Assembly (NCBI GenBank): GCA_900115795.1
Contig: FOXT01000010.1
Coordinates: forward strand, 1 to 64,000
DNA: 64,000 bases
From: Lachnospiraceae bacterium XBB1006
Lineage (GTDB): Bacteria > Bacillota > Clostridia > Lachnospirales > Lachnospiraceae
Direction of reading: 5' to 3'
Each line of letters starts with the position of its first letter. Within the stretch, counting starts at the first letter, position 1. The notes below the pieces were generated by a model that was not told the DNA's origin, did not search any database, and saw only the letters and a list, made by a program, of their open reading frames with translations. Shown here piece by piece: positions 1 to 8,349 of this stretch. Position numbers and translations under genes: made by a program.

Positions 1-294
1 TTCTGATGGAATTCCGTATTTTGCAGCTATATCTTTATAACTACCTTTTCCATCAAGGTATTCTTCAACAATCGCTTTCTTTTGTTGAGAAGTATATTTC
101 TTATTTCCTTTTTCTTTTAAAAAAGCTGATTCTCCTTGTGCACGATATCTTCTAATCCATTTGTTAAGCATTGAGTTATGGTTTTTATCATTGTAATATA
201 TTCCGTATTTTTGACATATTTCTCTATGCGATAGATTGCTCGAAATATAATCTTCGCAGGCAGCAATAATTATATCCACAGTATATTTAGACAT
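1..294 (-). CDS. IS3-family transposase OrfA, partial
   Basis: The minus strand reads an open frame from ATG at 294 (MSKYTVDIIIAACEDY...) that runs off the left edge after about 98 codons. It holds two helix-turn-helix-like stretches: LSHREICQKYGI followed by NKWIRRYRAQGESAF, and KKAIVEEYLDGKGSYKDIAAKYGIP. This pattern is typical of the OrfA subunit of IS3/IS150-group elements, which binds the element ends and is joined to the DDE OrfB by frameshifting. OrfB would lie outside the window, so I cannot tell whether the element is intact. The AT-rich start is preceded by an inverted repeat at 302-345. Confidence 0.75.
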   Translation of the reverse strand, partial: MSKYTVDIIIAACEDYISSNLSHREICQKYGIYYNDKNHNSMLNKWIRRYRAQGESAFLKEKGNKKYTSQQKKAIVEEYLDGKGSYKDIAAKYGIPSE

Positions 295-301
295 AAAAAA
301 T

Positions 302-345
302 CCCCCTTAAGTAGATTTTGGTTATTTACCTTGTCTACTTAAAGG
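302..345. repeat. Inverted repeat upstream of the transposase
   Basis: The arms CCTTAAGTAGA and TCTACTTAAAGG face each other across about 18 bp just upstream of the OrfA start. They may be part of the insertion sequence end or a hairpin over its promoter. The element boundary and target-site duplication cannot be fixed without the other end. Confidence 0.4.
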
Positions 346-394
346 GAATCATATCATAAATACTTAGTGCACAGCTCCTTTTAATGCACAAAAC

Positions 395-444
395 AAGGGG
401 CGTCGCCCAGATGGATTTACCATCTAGTGCGACAGCCCCTTTTT
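395..444 (-). terminator. Hairpin terminator after tRNA-Gly
   Basis: AAGGGGC(G)TCGC pairs with GCGA(CA)GCCCCTT around an inner AGATGG/CCATCT stem. T-rich tracts flank both sides, so it could work in both directions. It lies directly downstream of the minus-strand tRNA. Confidence 0.6.
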
Positions 445-455
445 CTAATAAATAA

Positions 456-528
456 AGCGCGAGACGGGACTCGAACCCGCGACCCCAACCTTGGCAAGGT
501 TGTGCTCCACCAACTGAGCCACTCGCGC
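456..528 (-). tRNA. tRNA-Gly (anticodon GCC)
   Basis: The minus strand from 528 reads acceptor GCGCGAG and a D-arm GGCTCAGTTGGTGGAGC. The anticodon stem is CAACC/GGTTG around loop TTGCCAA, giving anticodon GCC. The T-arm contains GGGTTCGAGTCCC and the acceptor return is CTCGCGC with discriminator T. All four arms pair. The CCA end is not encoded. Confidence 0.96.
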
Positions 529-679
529 ATATCTTACAATCTATTATTGCTGAACACAAAGTAAAGTATACTTGAAAAAGAACACAATGTCAACACTTTT
601 TTCATATTTTATGCCATTTTATTTCGTGATAATGAAAAAGATTCATCCACATTACTGCTGCGGATGAATCCACTTTTGA

Positions 680-3019
680 CTATCGTATAAAATTCCCAAT
701 GGTATGTACAAGAAATGCCATCATCCATGCCACAAAGCACTGCCAGAATACTACAACATAAGCCCATTTTCGTCCCAACTCCCGGCGTACTGCGGCCACA
801 GCCGCTACGCAAGGCGTATACAGCAAGCTAAATGTCAGCATACTCGCTGCGCTCACAGTAGACAGCACAGATGTTACTCCCTCTTTCGCAAATAGCACTT
901 CCATAGTAGAAACCACGCTTTCCTTTGCAATAAATCCACTAATCAAGGATGTGCATATTCTCCAATCTCCCATGCCCAACGGCCGAAAAAATGGTACCAA
1001 ACCACTTGCCACCAGCGCAAGCATACTCTCCTTCGAATCTTCCACCAAATGAAGTCTCGGATCAAAGCTTTTCAAAAACCACACAACAATCGTTGCAAGA
1101 AGAATTACCGAAAAGGCCTTTTGTAAAAAATCCTTTGATTTCTCCCACATAAGTTGAACTACACTGCGTGGACTTGGCAGACGGTAATTGGGAAGTTCCA
1201 TAACAAACGGAACCGCTTCACCCTTAAACATCGTCTTTTTTGAAAAAAGCGCCACCAAAATACCAACGAAAATGCCGAATAAATACAGCCCCGTCATAAT
1301 AAGACCACCCCGGCCAGGGAAAAATGCATTTACAAAGAAAGCATAAATCGGCAATTTCGCTGTACAGCTCATAAATGGAGTCAGCAGAATCGTCATCTTA
1401 CGATCCCGGTCGCTTGGCAAGGTTCGCGTAGACATCACCGCCGGAACAGTACAGCCAAAACCAATTAACATTGGCACAATACTTCGCCCGGATAATCCGA
1501 TTTTTCGGAGAAGTTTATCCATCACAAAAGCCACACGCGCAATATATCCGCTGTCCTCTAACAACGACAAGAATAAAAACAGCGTAACAATAATTGGAAG
1601 GAAGCTAAGAACACTTCCCACACCTTCAAAAATACCATCGATAATGAGTCCATGCAATACTTCATTCACGTTGGCGGCATGCATTGCTTCATCTACAAGG
1701 TTTGTCAGCTCGCCAATTCCTGCCTCTAAAAGCGTTTGTAAGAAGAGACCAATCACATTAAACGTCAAAAAGAATACCAATGCCATAATTCCAACAAACA
1801 CAGGAATCGCCGTATACTTTCCGGTTAATATCTTATCCAATCGTCGACTGCGCATATGTTCCTTGCTCTCTCTTGGTTTTGTAACGCTTTTTTTGCATAC
1901 ACGTTGAATAAACGAAAAACGCATATCTGCAATTGCTGCACTACGATCAAGTCCCCGTTCTTTTTCCATCTGTGTAACAATGTGTTCTATAGTCTCAATT
2001 TCATTTTGCTCTAACTCTAACTGCTGCAGAATCAGCGGATCCCCCTCCACTACTTTGCTTGCCGCAAACCGCACCGGAAGTCCTACACGATTTGCATGAT
2101 CTTCTATCAAATGAATCACCGCATGCAAGCATTGATGCACGGCGCCACCATGCTCATCTTTTGCGCAGAAATCCTGCCGCACCGGACGTTCCTGGTACTT
2201 TGCAATGTGCATTGCATGCACACATAGTTCTTCTACGCCTTCATTCTTTGCCGCTGAAATGGGAACCACCGGAACACCCAACATCTCTTCCATCGTGTTA
2301 ATGTCCACATAGCCACCATTTCCCACTAACTCATCCATCATGTTAAGCGCCACAACCATGGGCACATTCATTTCCAGTAACTGCATCGTCAGGTATAAAT
2401 TTCGTTCAATGTTGGTCACATCCACAATGTTAATGATTGCTCGTGGTTTTGACCGCAGCACGAAATCACGCGATACCAATTCCTCCGAAGAATACGGCGA
2501 CATAGAATAAATTCCGGGCAAATCCGTTATATTGGTATTCTCATACCCACGAATGCCCCCATCTTTTCTGTCTACTGTTACCCCCGGAAAATTTCCAACA
2601 TGTTGCTTTGCCCCGGTTAATTGGTTAAAAAGTGTAGTTTTTCCACAGTTTTGATTTCCAACCAGTGCAAACGTCAACATTTCTGTATCCGGTAATGGTT
2701 TCCCATCTCCCTTCATATGAAACTTTCCAGGTTCTCCCAAACCGGGGTGCTTTGGTTCTTTGACCATTTCTCCCCCAATTTCCGTAGCCAAAAGCTCTAA
2801 AGGTTCTATCTCTATTTTATCCGCATCCGCCAGGCGAAGTGTCAATTCATACCCATGAATGCGCAGTTCCATAGGATCCCCCATGGGCGCAAACTGAATC
2901 ACGGTCACTTCCGCTCCGGGAATCACTCCCATATCCAAAAAATGTTGTCGCAGGGCTCCCTCCCCTCCTACCGATACGATCCGTCCATGAGCTCCTGCTT
3001 TCAATTCTTTTAACGTCAA
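680..3019 (-). CDS. feoB: Fused FeoA-FeoB ferrous iron transporter
   Basis: Inner-membrane GTP-gated Fe(II) uptake permease. Residues 1-75 form a FeoA-like SH3 domain (LRQHFLDMGVIPGAEVTV), normally a separate small protein, here fused to FeoB. The G domain follows with G1 GNQNCGKTT (about 121), G2 FPGVTV, G3 DLPGIYS (about 166) and G4 NMMD. A linker leads to the membrane part with Gate motifs such as LIGFGCTVPAVMSTRTL. The length of 779 residues suits a FeoA-FeoB fusion. The start is TTG at 3019 behind AAAGGAGAAAAAACG. A 30-bp palindrome overlaps the upstream region, suggesting iron-dependent repression. It is monocistronic and lies beside iron-demanding hydrogenase genes. Confidence 0.96.
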   Translation of the reverse strand: MTLKELKAGAHGRIVSVGGEGALRQHFLDMGVIPGAEVTVIQFAPMGDPMELRIHGYELTLRLADADKIEIEPLELLATEIGGEMVKEPKHPGLGEPGKFHMKGDGKPLPDTEMLTFALVGNQNCGKTTLFNQLTGAKQHVGNFPGVTVDRKDGGIRGYENTNITDLPGIYSMSPYSSEELVSRDFVLRSKPRAIINIVDVTNIERNLYLTMQLLEMNVPMVVALNMMDELVGNGGYVDINTMEEMLGVPVVPISAAKNEGVEELCVHAMHIAKYQERPVRQDFCAKDEHGGAVHQCLHAVIHLIEDHANRVGLPVRFAASKVVEGDPLILQQLELEQNEIETIEHIVTQMEKERGLDRSAAIADMRFSFIQRVCKKSVTKPRESKEHMRSRRLDKILTGKYTAIPVFVGIMALVFFLTFNVIGLFLQTLLEAGIGELTNLVDEAMHAANVNEVLHGLIIDGIFEGVGSVLSFLPIIVTLFLFLSLLEDSGYIARVAFVMDKLLRKIGLSGRSIVPMLIGFGCTVPAVMSTRTLPSDRDRKMTILLTPFMSCTAKLPIYAFFVNAFFPGRGGLIMTGLYLFGIFVGILVALFSKKTMFKGEAVPFVMELPNYRLPSPRSVVQLMWEKSKDFLQKAFSVILLATIVVWFLKSFDPRLHLVEDSKESMLALVASGLVPFFRPLGMGDWRICTSLISGFIAKESVVSTMEVLFAKEGVTSVLSTVSAASMLTFSLLYTPCVAAVAAVRRELGRKWAYVVVFWQCFVAWMMAFLVHTIGNFIR

Positions 3020-3047
3020 CGTTTTTTCTCCTTTGTTATCTTTTTCT

Positions 3048-3077
3048 ACAATAAGTTAAATATACCTAACTTATTGT
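3048..3077 (-). promoter_or_regulatory. 30-bp palindromic operator upstream of feoB
   Basis: ACAATAAGTTA and TAACTTATTGT are perfect 11-bp arms around 8 bp, 29 bp upstream of the TTG start. On the minus strand a TACAAT box preceded by TTTGA overlaps the distal arm, so a bound protein would block the promoter. The AAGTTAGG core is reminiscent of DtxR/IdeR-type iron boxes rather than a classic Fur box. The identity of the regulator is inferred. Confidence 0.65.
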
Positions 3078-3113
3078 ATCAAACTCCTTCCATAAATGCT
3101 AGTCATTTCCATC

Positions 3114-3152
3114 AAAAAAGGGAAGCCACTTTCTCGCAGCTTCCCTTTTTTC
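3114..3152 (-). terminator. Rho-independent terminator of the group B hydrogenase gene
   Basis: AAGGGAAGC pairs with GCTTCCCTT and the stem is flanked by A6 and T7, so it would end minus-strand transcription just after the stop at 3154. It can also function toward feoB. Confidence 0.85.
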
Positions 3153-3153
3153 T

Positions 3154-4572
3154 TTAAAATTCATCCAATACACTGACTGCATCCAGAATGGATTTCTCCA
3201 TTGCTTCGCGTCCGTATTTATCTACTTCGTTCTTATCTCTTGCTTCATGAGTCAAACATCCGGCTCCGCCAATACATCCTCCAAGACAAGCCATACCTTC
3301 AATGAAGTTTCCAACATCTACACCATGTGCTGCCTTCATCAATGCTGCACGACATTCTTCAATGCCATCGCAAACCGTTACTCTTGGCTCAAAGTCAATG
3401 CCCTGCTCTTTTAAGCTTTCGCCAACTGCATCCGTAAGACCTCCGCTACGTGCAAATATACGTCCATAGTAGGAAGCATTATCAAGTACATCCTCTTCTA
3501 AGGATTTAAGATCAATGTCCTTACTATCAATAAGTGCCTGCAACTCTTCAAATGTAAGTACACTATCTACCCATTCTGCCACATCCGGACGCTCCAACTC
3601 TGCTTTTTTCGCTGTACACGGTCCAATAAACACAACCTTGCAGTTTTCCTGGGTTTTCTTAATGTAACGCGCAAGTTCTGCCATTGGAGAAAAGTTGTGT
3701 GAAATATGCTCCACCATATCCGGGAACTCATTCTTAATAAACTGTACAAATCCCGGACAGCATGAGCTGGTCAAAAATCCTTTTTCCACAAGTTCTTTTG
3801 CTTCTTTAATTGCAACCATATCCGCACCAAGTGCAGCCTCAATAACCGTATGGAATCCAAGTTCTTTGATTCCGGTGATGACCTGTCCCAATTTTGCATA
3901 AGAAAACTGACTGGAAATGGACGGTGCAACAATAGCAAATACCTTTGTCTTATCATTGTTTTTCAACATATCTACAACGTCTACAATATAAGACTTATCG
4001 GAGATTGCTCCAAACGGGCACATGTAAACACATGCTCCGCAAGAAATACATTTATCGTAGTCAATACAAGCTGCTTTGTTCTCATCCATACCGATTGCCT
4101 TAGGCTTGCAGGCAACAATACATGGTCTCTGACGATTGGTGATTGCGGTATATGGACAAGCCTTCGCACACGCACCACAATTCTTACATTTATCCTTATC
4201 GATATGCGCTTTCTGATGCTCGTCAAACGTAATCGCACCAAACCGGCATGCTCCTTCGCAACGGTGTGCGAGACATCCACGACAGTTATCGGTTACTTCA
4301 AATCCCGCTGCCGGACACTCATCACAAGCGATATCAATTACCTGAATAACATGCTTATTTTCTTCAATTCCACCCATTGCTAATTTTACACGTTCTCCGG
4401 CAATTGCCCGCTCTTTGTAAACACAGCAACGCATGGTCGGTACATTGGTTGGAACAATTTCCTTTGGAATGGTAAACACTCCATCCTTTAAGGTGTCATT
4501 CCATGCATGGCGTGCTACCTCACGGAGCACCTGATACTTAATCTGCTGCACTCTTGTATCAAACTTTTTCAT
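3154..4572 (-). CDS. [FeFe] hydrogenase, monomeric group B type
   Basis: Predicted cytoplasmic iron hydrogenase. It has a Cys-rich N-terminal part, then ferredoxin-type [4Fe-4S] motifs (C97-C109, CKNCGACAKACP near 129, CISCGACVYMCP near 175). The H-cluster domain has all three signatures: L1 TSSCCPGF (268-275), L2 GPCTAKKAE (317-325) and L3 EGMACLGGC (425-433). All four H-cluster cysteines are present. At 472 residues, without the [2Fe-2S] domain of bifurcating enzymes, it fits group B hydrogenases common in Clostridia. Their physiological partner is poorly known and is usually assumed to be ferredoxin. The start ATG at 4572 follows AGGAGGAA. It is monocistronic with its own terminator. Confidence 0.9.
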   Translation of the reverse strand: MKKFDTRVQQIKYQVLREVARHAWNDTLKDGVFTIPKEIVPTNVPTMRCCVYKERAIAGERVKLAMGGIEENKHVIQVIDIACDECPAAGFEVTDNCRGCLAHRCEGACRFGAITFDEHQKAHIDKDKCKNCGACAKACPYTAITNRQRPCIVACKPKAIGMDENKAACIDYDKCISCGACVYMCPFGAISDKSYIVDVVDMLKNNDKTKVFAIVAPSISSQFSYAKLGQVITGIKELGFHTVIEAALGADMVAIKEAKELVEKGFLTSSCCPGFVQFIKNEFPDMVEHISHNFSPMAELARYIKKTQENCKVVFIGPCTAKKAELERPDVAEWVDSVLTFEELQALIDSKDIDLKSLEEDVLDNASYYGRIFARSGGLTDAVGESLKEQGIDFEPRVTVCDGIEECRAALMKAAHGVDVGNFIEGMACLGGCIGGAGCLTHEARDKNEVDKYGREAMEKSILDAVSVLDEF

Positions 4573-4622
4573 TTCTTCCTCCTAATATATCCTTTTTCTT
4601 TATCTTCATCTTCATCTTCCTG

Positions 4623-4996
4623 CTGCTTCGCAGCACATTCCTTCTTTCAGTCGCTTCCCGCGGCTGTAACCATTCGGAATGTCCGCGCCCCTGGCGCTCT
4701 ACCGCTGCTTCGCAGCACATTCCTTTTTTCAGTCGCTTCTCGTTACGAAGCGCCGGAACCTCACCAATTCGGAATGTCCGCATCCTTGGATGCTCCACCG
4801 CTGCTTCGCAGCACATTCCTTCTTTCAGTCGCTTCCCGCGGCTGTAACCATTCGGAATGTCCGCGCCCCTGGCGCTCTACCGCTGCTTCGCAGCACATTC
4901 CTTTTTTCAGTCGCTTCTCGTTACGAAGCGCCGGAACCTCACCAATTCGGAATGTCCGCGCCCTTGGCGCTCTACCGCTGCTTCGCAGCACATTCC
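4623..4996. repeat. Tandem array of 48-bp palindromic elements
   Basis: Four near-identical elements lie at 4676-4723, 4771-4819, 4854-4901 and 4949-4996, with a half element at 4623-4641. Each is bounded by GGAATGT and ACATTCC and contains two inner hairpins, CTGCTTCGCAG and GCGCC-(A)GGGGCGC-like. Linkers alternate between about 35 and 47 bp, so spacing alternates 95, 83, 95. The second linker type carries its own GCTTCTCGTTACGAAGC hairpin. The array fills most of the 528-bp gap between two hydrogenase genes. No coding frame is credible here. It looks like REP- or MITE-like DNA amplified in tandem. Confidence 0.85.
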
Positions 4997-5100
4997 TCAT
5001 TTGGTTTGGTTCCTAAGCCCGGTCTACTACGCGATGTTGCTCTCGTGAGCAAGCTCCCGCCGCAACCTCGCTTGTATCCCTGCGCTTCGTAACTCCTTTT

Positions 5101-6273
5101 CTAAAAGTAGCTAACCTTTATCCGTTTGCCCATTTTTTCCAGGCATTCGGCCAGTTCATCCACCAGACGCATCTTTATATTAAAGTTAATTGGCAAATTC
5201 GGATTCTGATGCGCCGGGTTTACCGCACGTCCCACAAAGAAATTAATATCCGTTGCTTCTTCAAATAACATACGGCAAATGCGAGACGCTCCATCTTTCT
5301 TGTACCCCCACTGGGCATAGGTTTCATTGGTTTCCAAATAATCCTTGGCGTAGGTTAGCACCTTGTTAATGGTGATTACACCCTCCGTTACCAAATCAAC
5401 CCCCTCAAGTTCCGCGATGGGCGGCACATCCGGATCGGAAAATTCCAACACCGGACGAAGCGGTTTTCCAAGGAAGTTCGACGCGATGGTGGACGTCGTT
5501 CCGCCGCAGACAATGTGCTTTCCTTCTTTTGCAAAAAACAAAGACATCATCTTATCGCAATCATACTCATTGGACGGTGGTCCAATCAGCAGATTCATTG
5601 GTTCTCTTTTTCGAATACGAATGGTGCATACCGTGGTATCATCCCCCGGACGTTTATCATACAACCGATTGCATTCATCTAACAATATGGTTGTCAGGGT
5701 CTTTGCCGTAAAGCCCACCTCGTAAAAGGTTTCCATAAAGGGAATAATGTCCTTTCGCTCCCATCCGAAATTCAATTTCATTCCTACCCCCGCATGAATC
5801 ACACCATCACTCATCATGATAAAAATATCTTTCTCGTGAAGTTTCACACGGGATGTATAAATCTTCTTACCTTCTATAATCATTTCGCTCTTTGGGAATT
5901 CATAGCATTTCCCATCACGGAGCAAAATAACAAACGGATTATCGTACTGGATAATCTCAGCCTCTTCATTATTCACCAACCGAATAATCGTAAAGGTGGA
6001 ATAGGCCACTTCTCTTTCCTTACATACCGGCAGGGTTGCTGCAATGGTCTTTACACATTCATCAATGGAAATCTCTTCCGCCACCATGGTGGAAATCATC
6101 TTTGATGTTAATGTTGACAAAATATTTGCCTTCACACCGCTGCCAAGTCCATCGGCCAATACAATGACCGTAGAATCTTCGCCCTGTGGACAAATCATCA
6201 CCCGGTCACCGCAGAGCTGTTCACCATGTTTAATCAGACTTCTATATCCGATATCCGCACATAAATTATTCAT
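5101..6273 (-). CDS. SpoIIE/PP2C-family serine phosphatase linked to HydS
   Basis: A 390-residue soluble protein. The N-terminal half is a SpoIIE-type PPM phosphatase: the metal-binding motifs ADGLGSG (about 41-47), MMSDGV (about 154) and GDDTTVCTI (about 212) are intact. The C-terminal 160 residues (from about MNLLIGPPSNEYDCD) have no domain I recognise, but similar tails accompany phosphatases found next to sensory [FeFe] hydrogenases. The start at 6273 overlaps the end of the HydS gene by 8 bp behind GGAGTCGGTGCAGG, implying translational coupling. I infer that it relays the HydS signal by dephosphorylating a target protein, which is unknown. Confidence 0.85.
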   Translation of the reverse strand: MNNLCADIGYRSLIKHGEQLCGDRVMICPQGEDSTVIVLADGLGSGVKANILSTLTSKMISTMVAEEISIDECVKTIAATLPVCKEREVAYSTFTIIRLVNNEEAEIIQYDNPFVILLRDGKCYEFPKSEMIIEGKKIYTSRVKLHEKDIFIMMSDGVIHAGVGMKLNFGWERKDIIPFMETFYEVGFTAKTLTTILLDECNRLYDKRPGDDTTVCTIRIRKREPMNLLIGPPSNEYDCDKMMSLFFAKEGKHIVCGGTTSTIASNFLGKPLRPVLEFSDPDVPPIAELEGVDLVTEGVITINKVLTYAKDYLETNETYAQWGYKKDGASRICRMLFEEATDINFFVGRAVNPAHQNPNLPINFNIKMRLVDELAECLEKMGKRIKVSYF

Positions 6274-7939
6274 CCTGCACCGACTCCTTTAACTTGGTAA
6301 GCGCAATCTTCGTCTCTGCTGCCGTTTCTCCCAACAGGGAGGCAATCTCCTGTACAATGCGCATCTGCTTCTCTACTACCTTGTCCGCAACTTCAATGGT
6401 AGAGCGGCAAATCTCTTCTTTCTTCTCACGTTGCTCTTCCTCGCTGGTAATGTCACGCATAATGCATAATAAATTCCGGTACTCCGGATCATAAATTATG
6501 GTCTCTTCCACGAACTTCCGATAATCGGTTAGATAAGTTCGCTTATTATGAATGGAAATACCACTGTTTAATACTTCCATAAAATCCTTCGGATCCATAA
6601 TCCTTACAACCTGCTCACCCATAATAGAATTCGGGCCGTTCAGGTTCAAAATCGCACACGCCGCCTTATTTAACTGCTGAACTTCCAACTTCTCATTCAG
6701 AATAATAATGGCGTTTGGCGTATTATTGATTATACTTCCGGAAAAGCTCTCCGCACGATCTTTCAAAAACGGAAGACACATGGACACCTCTGCTTTACCT
6801 TGAAAAATTGCTATTGCCTTATCCCGACAAGTTGCATATCCACACGAGCCACAATTAATCTCCTGCGACTTATCGTTCTTACCCATTTTCAAAAGAATTT
6901 CACGTATCTGATTCTCATTCGGCATAGCAGCCTTCTGCTCAATGTACTCGTAAATCTTTCGTTTCTCAAGCTTTGTCAGCTCATCCACTTCGAAATCTTC
7001 TTTTCCCGCATAACGGCTTACGTTCTGGTAACTTCTCACCGGTGCGTTCTTATACTTCTCCATAACCGGACCATTGCTGCAACTGCCTTTACAGGTATTC
7101 ATTTCAATGAAGCACTTATGTACATTACCGTCTTCAATATCCTTTAACGCTGCAATACAATTCTCCGTTCCGTCAATGGCCAGATACGTATAGTCATCCG
7201 AAAGCTCCATGGTTGCAATCACACCCCCGGCCGTCGGAAAAATACGCGCTTTACTCTTATTTGTCACATCCATATCCGGTTCCGGCTCAATGTCCGCTTC
7301 TTCAAACATCTGTCGAAGTTCTTCAAAGGTCAGGCAAGCATCCACAATCCCCTTATAATGCTCTACCTCATCCTTCTTCGCCACACAAGGACCAATAAAT
7401 ACAGTCTTTGCACCCGGATAGCGTTTCTTAATATCGATAGAATGGGCCTGCATTGGTGAAACCACATTCGCAAGGTATGGCATCGCAAACTGGTAATGCT
7501 TCTGAATCAGCAAATTGATGGAATGACAGCAGGATGAAATCAAGATATCCGGCTTATCTTCCCGCAAAATCCGCTCATACTCTCGTTTGACGATGGTGGC
7601 TCCAATGGCCGTCTCCTCCGCGTGGGCAAATCCAAGCTTCTTCAAAGCGGCCTCCATTCCCTTAATACCAATTCCCTCCCAATTCGCAATAAAAGATGGT
7701 GCAATGGATGCTATGACTGTCTCATTCTCAGCCATCAACACGCGCACTTTCTCGCGATCATCTGCAACCTCCTTTGCGTTCTGCGGGCAGACAACAAAAC
7801 ATTGTCCACACAAAATGCATTCGTTAGAAATAATATTCGCCTGTCCTCCGGAAAACCGAATCGACTTAACCGGACAGTGCCGAATACACTTATAGCAATT
7901 CACACAATTGGATTTCTTCAGCTTAAGAAAATCTCCCAT
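6266..7939 (-). CDS. hydS: Sensory [FeFe] hydrogenase with PAS domain (HydS, group C)
   Basis: 557 residues in four blocks. A 2x[4Fe-4S] ferredoxin region covers 11-55 (CVNCYKCIRHCP, CILCGQCFVVCP). The H-cluster domain has L1 ISSCCHS (134-140), L2 GPCVAKKDE (183-191) and L3 MNTCKGSCSNG (280-290). A further cysteine cluster follows (NCGSCGYATC, 362-371, and C388). A PAS domain spans about 400-500 and a helical tail ends the protein. L1 has His-Ser where catalytic enzymes have Pro-Gly, as in sensory forms. This architecture is that of HydS proteins proposed to sense H2 and regulate other hydrogenases. It lies in an operon after a [2Fe-2S] protein and overlaps a phosphatase gene, consistent with signal transduction rather than bulk catalysis. 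Confidence 0.92.
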   Translation of the reverse strand: MGDFLKLKKSNCVNCYKCIRHCPVKSIRFSGGQANIISNECILCGQCFVVCPQNAKEVADDREKVRVLMAENETVIASIAPSFIANWEGIGIKGMEAALKKLGFAHAEETAIGATIVKREYERILREDKPDILISSCCHSINLLIQKHYQFAMPYLANVVSPMQAHSIDIKKRYPGAKTVFIGPCVAKKDEVEHYKGIVDACLTFEELRQMFEEADIEPEPDMDVTNKSKARIFPTAGGVIATMELSDDYTYLAIDGTENCIAALKDIEDGNVHKCFIEMNTCKGSCSNGPVMEKYKNAPVRSYQNVSRYAGKEDFEVDELTKLEKRKIYEYIEQKAAMPNENQIREILLKMGKNDKSQEINCGSCGYATCRDKAIAIFQGKAEVSMCLPFLKDRAESFSGSIINNTPNAIIILNEKLEVQQLNKAACAILNLNGPNSIMGEQVVRIMDPKDFMEVLNSGISIHNKRTYLTDYRKFVEETIIYDPEYRNLLCIMRDITSEEEQREKKEEICRSTIEVADKVVEKQMRIVQEIASLLGETAAETKIALTKLKESVQDE

Positions 7940-7959
7940 AGTCTTCTCCTACTCTTTAA

Positions 7960-8196
7960 TTAATTCAAAAAGTGTTCTTCAAAGAACTGCTTTGTAGTCT
8001 CCGGTGTTACAGAATAAACCTCTCCATCAATCGAGACACAGACTCCCTTCTGGCAGTTACTCAAACAGAACGTTCCGCCTAATTCAATTTTGTCTTCCAA
8101 GTGATGTTCTTCAACCATTCTCTTAAAATCTTCCACTACCTGTCTGGAACCTTTTAAGTGGCAGGAACTTCCGATACATACTGTAACCTTCATCAT
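7960..8196 (-). CDS. Small thioredoxin-fold [2Fe-2S] ferredoxin
   Basis: 78 residues with the NuoE-like ligand pattern: C6-IGSS-C11 near the N terminus, then FCLSNCQKG with C44 and C48. This is the thioredoxin-like [2Fe-2S] fold seen in HydC/NuoE and at the N terminus of HydB. The start ATG at 8196 follows AAGGAGGAGAA. It is the first gene of a three-gene operon with hydS (20-bp gap) and the phosphatase, so it probably passes electrons to or from HydS. No other domain is present. Confidence 0.88.
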   Translation of the reverse strand: MMKVTVCIGSSCHLKGSRQVVEDFKRMVEEHHLEDKIELGGTFCLSNCQKGVCVSIDGEVYSVTPETTKQFFEEHFLN

Positions 8197-8307
8197 TTCT
8201 CCTCCTTTTTAAGCTATAACTCCAAAACATCTGCAAAAACTGCAAACGCCCATAATCTATTATACCATGCCTTGTTATTTTTTTCTCCCTTTTTTTGAAA
8301 TTTTTTC

Positions 8308-8336
8308 AAAAAAAGAGTTTGCTTTTTTGCAAACTC
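8308..8336 (-). terminator. Terminator of the LytTR-LiaF operon
   Basis: On the minus strand GAGTTTGC-A6-GCAAACTC is followed by T7, just downstream of the stop at 8350. Confidence 0.85.
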
Positions 8337-8349
8337 TCCTTTAAAACTA

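Noticed and set aside
335-559. Minus-strand 74-codon frame over the tRNA
   Set aside because: It overlaps tRNA-Gly and its terminator and has no protein-like features.
4507-5092. Long frames on both strands through the 4.6-5.0 kb array
   Set aside because: They translate palindromic repeats (repeats of CFAAHSFFQSL or MCCEAAVE), have no ribosome binding sites and arise from repeat symmetry.
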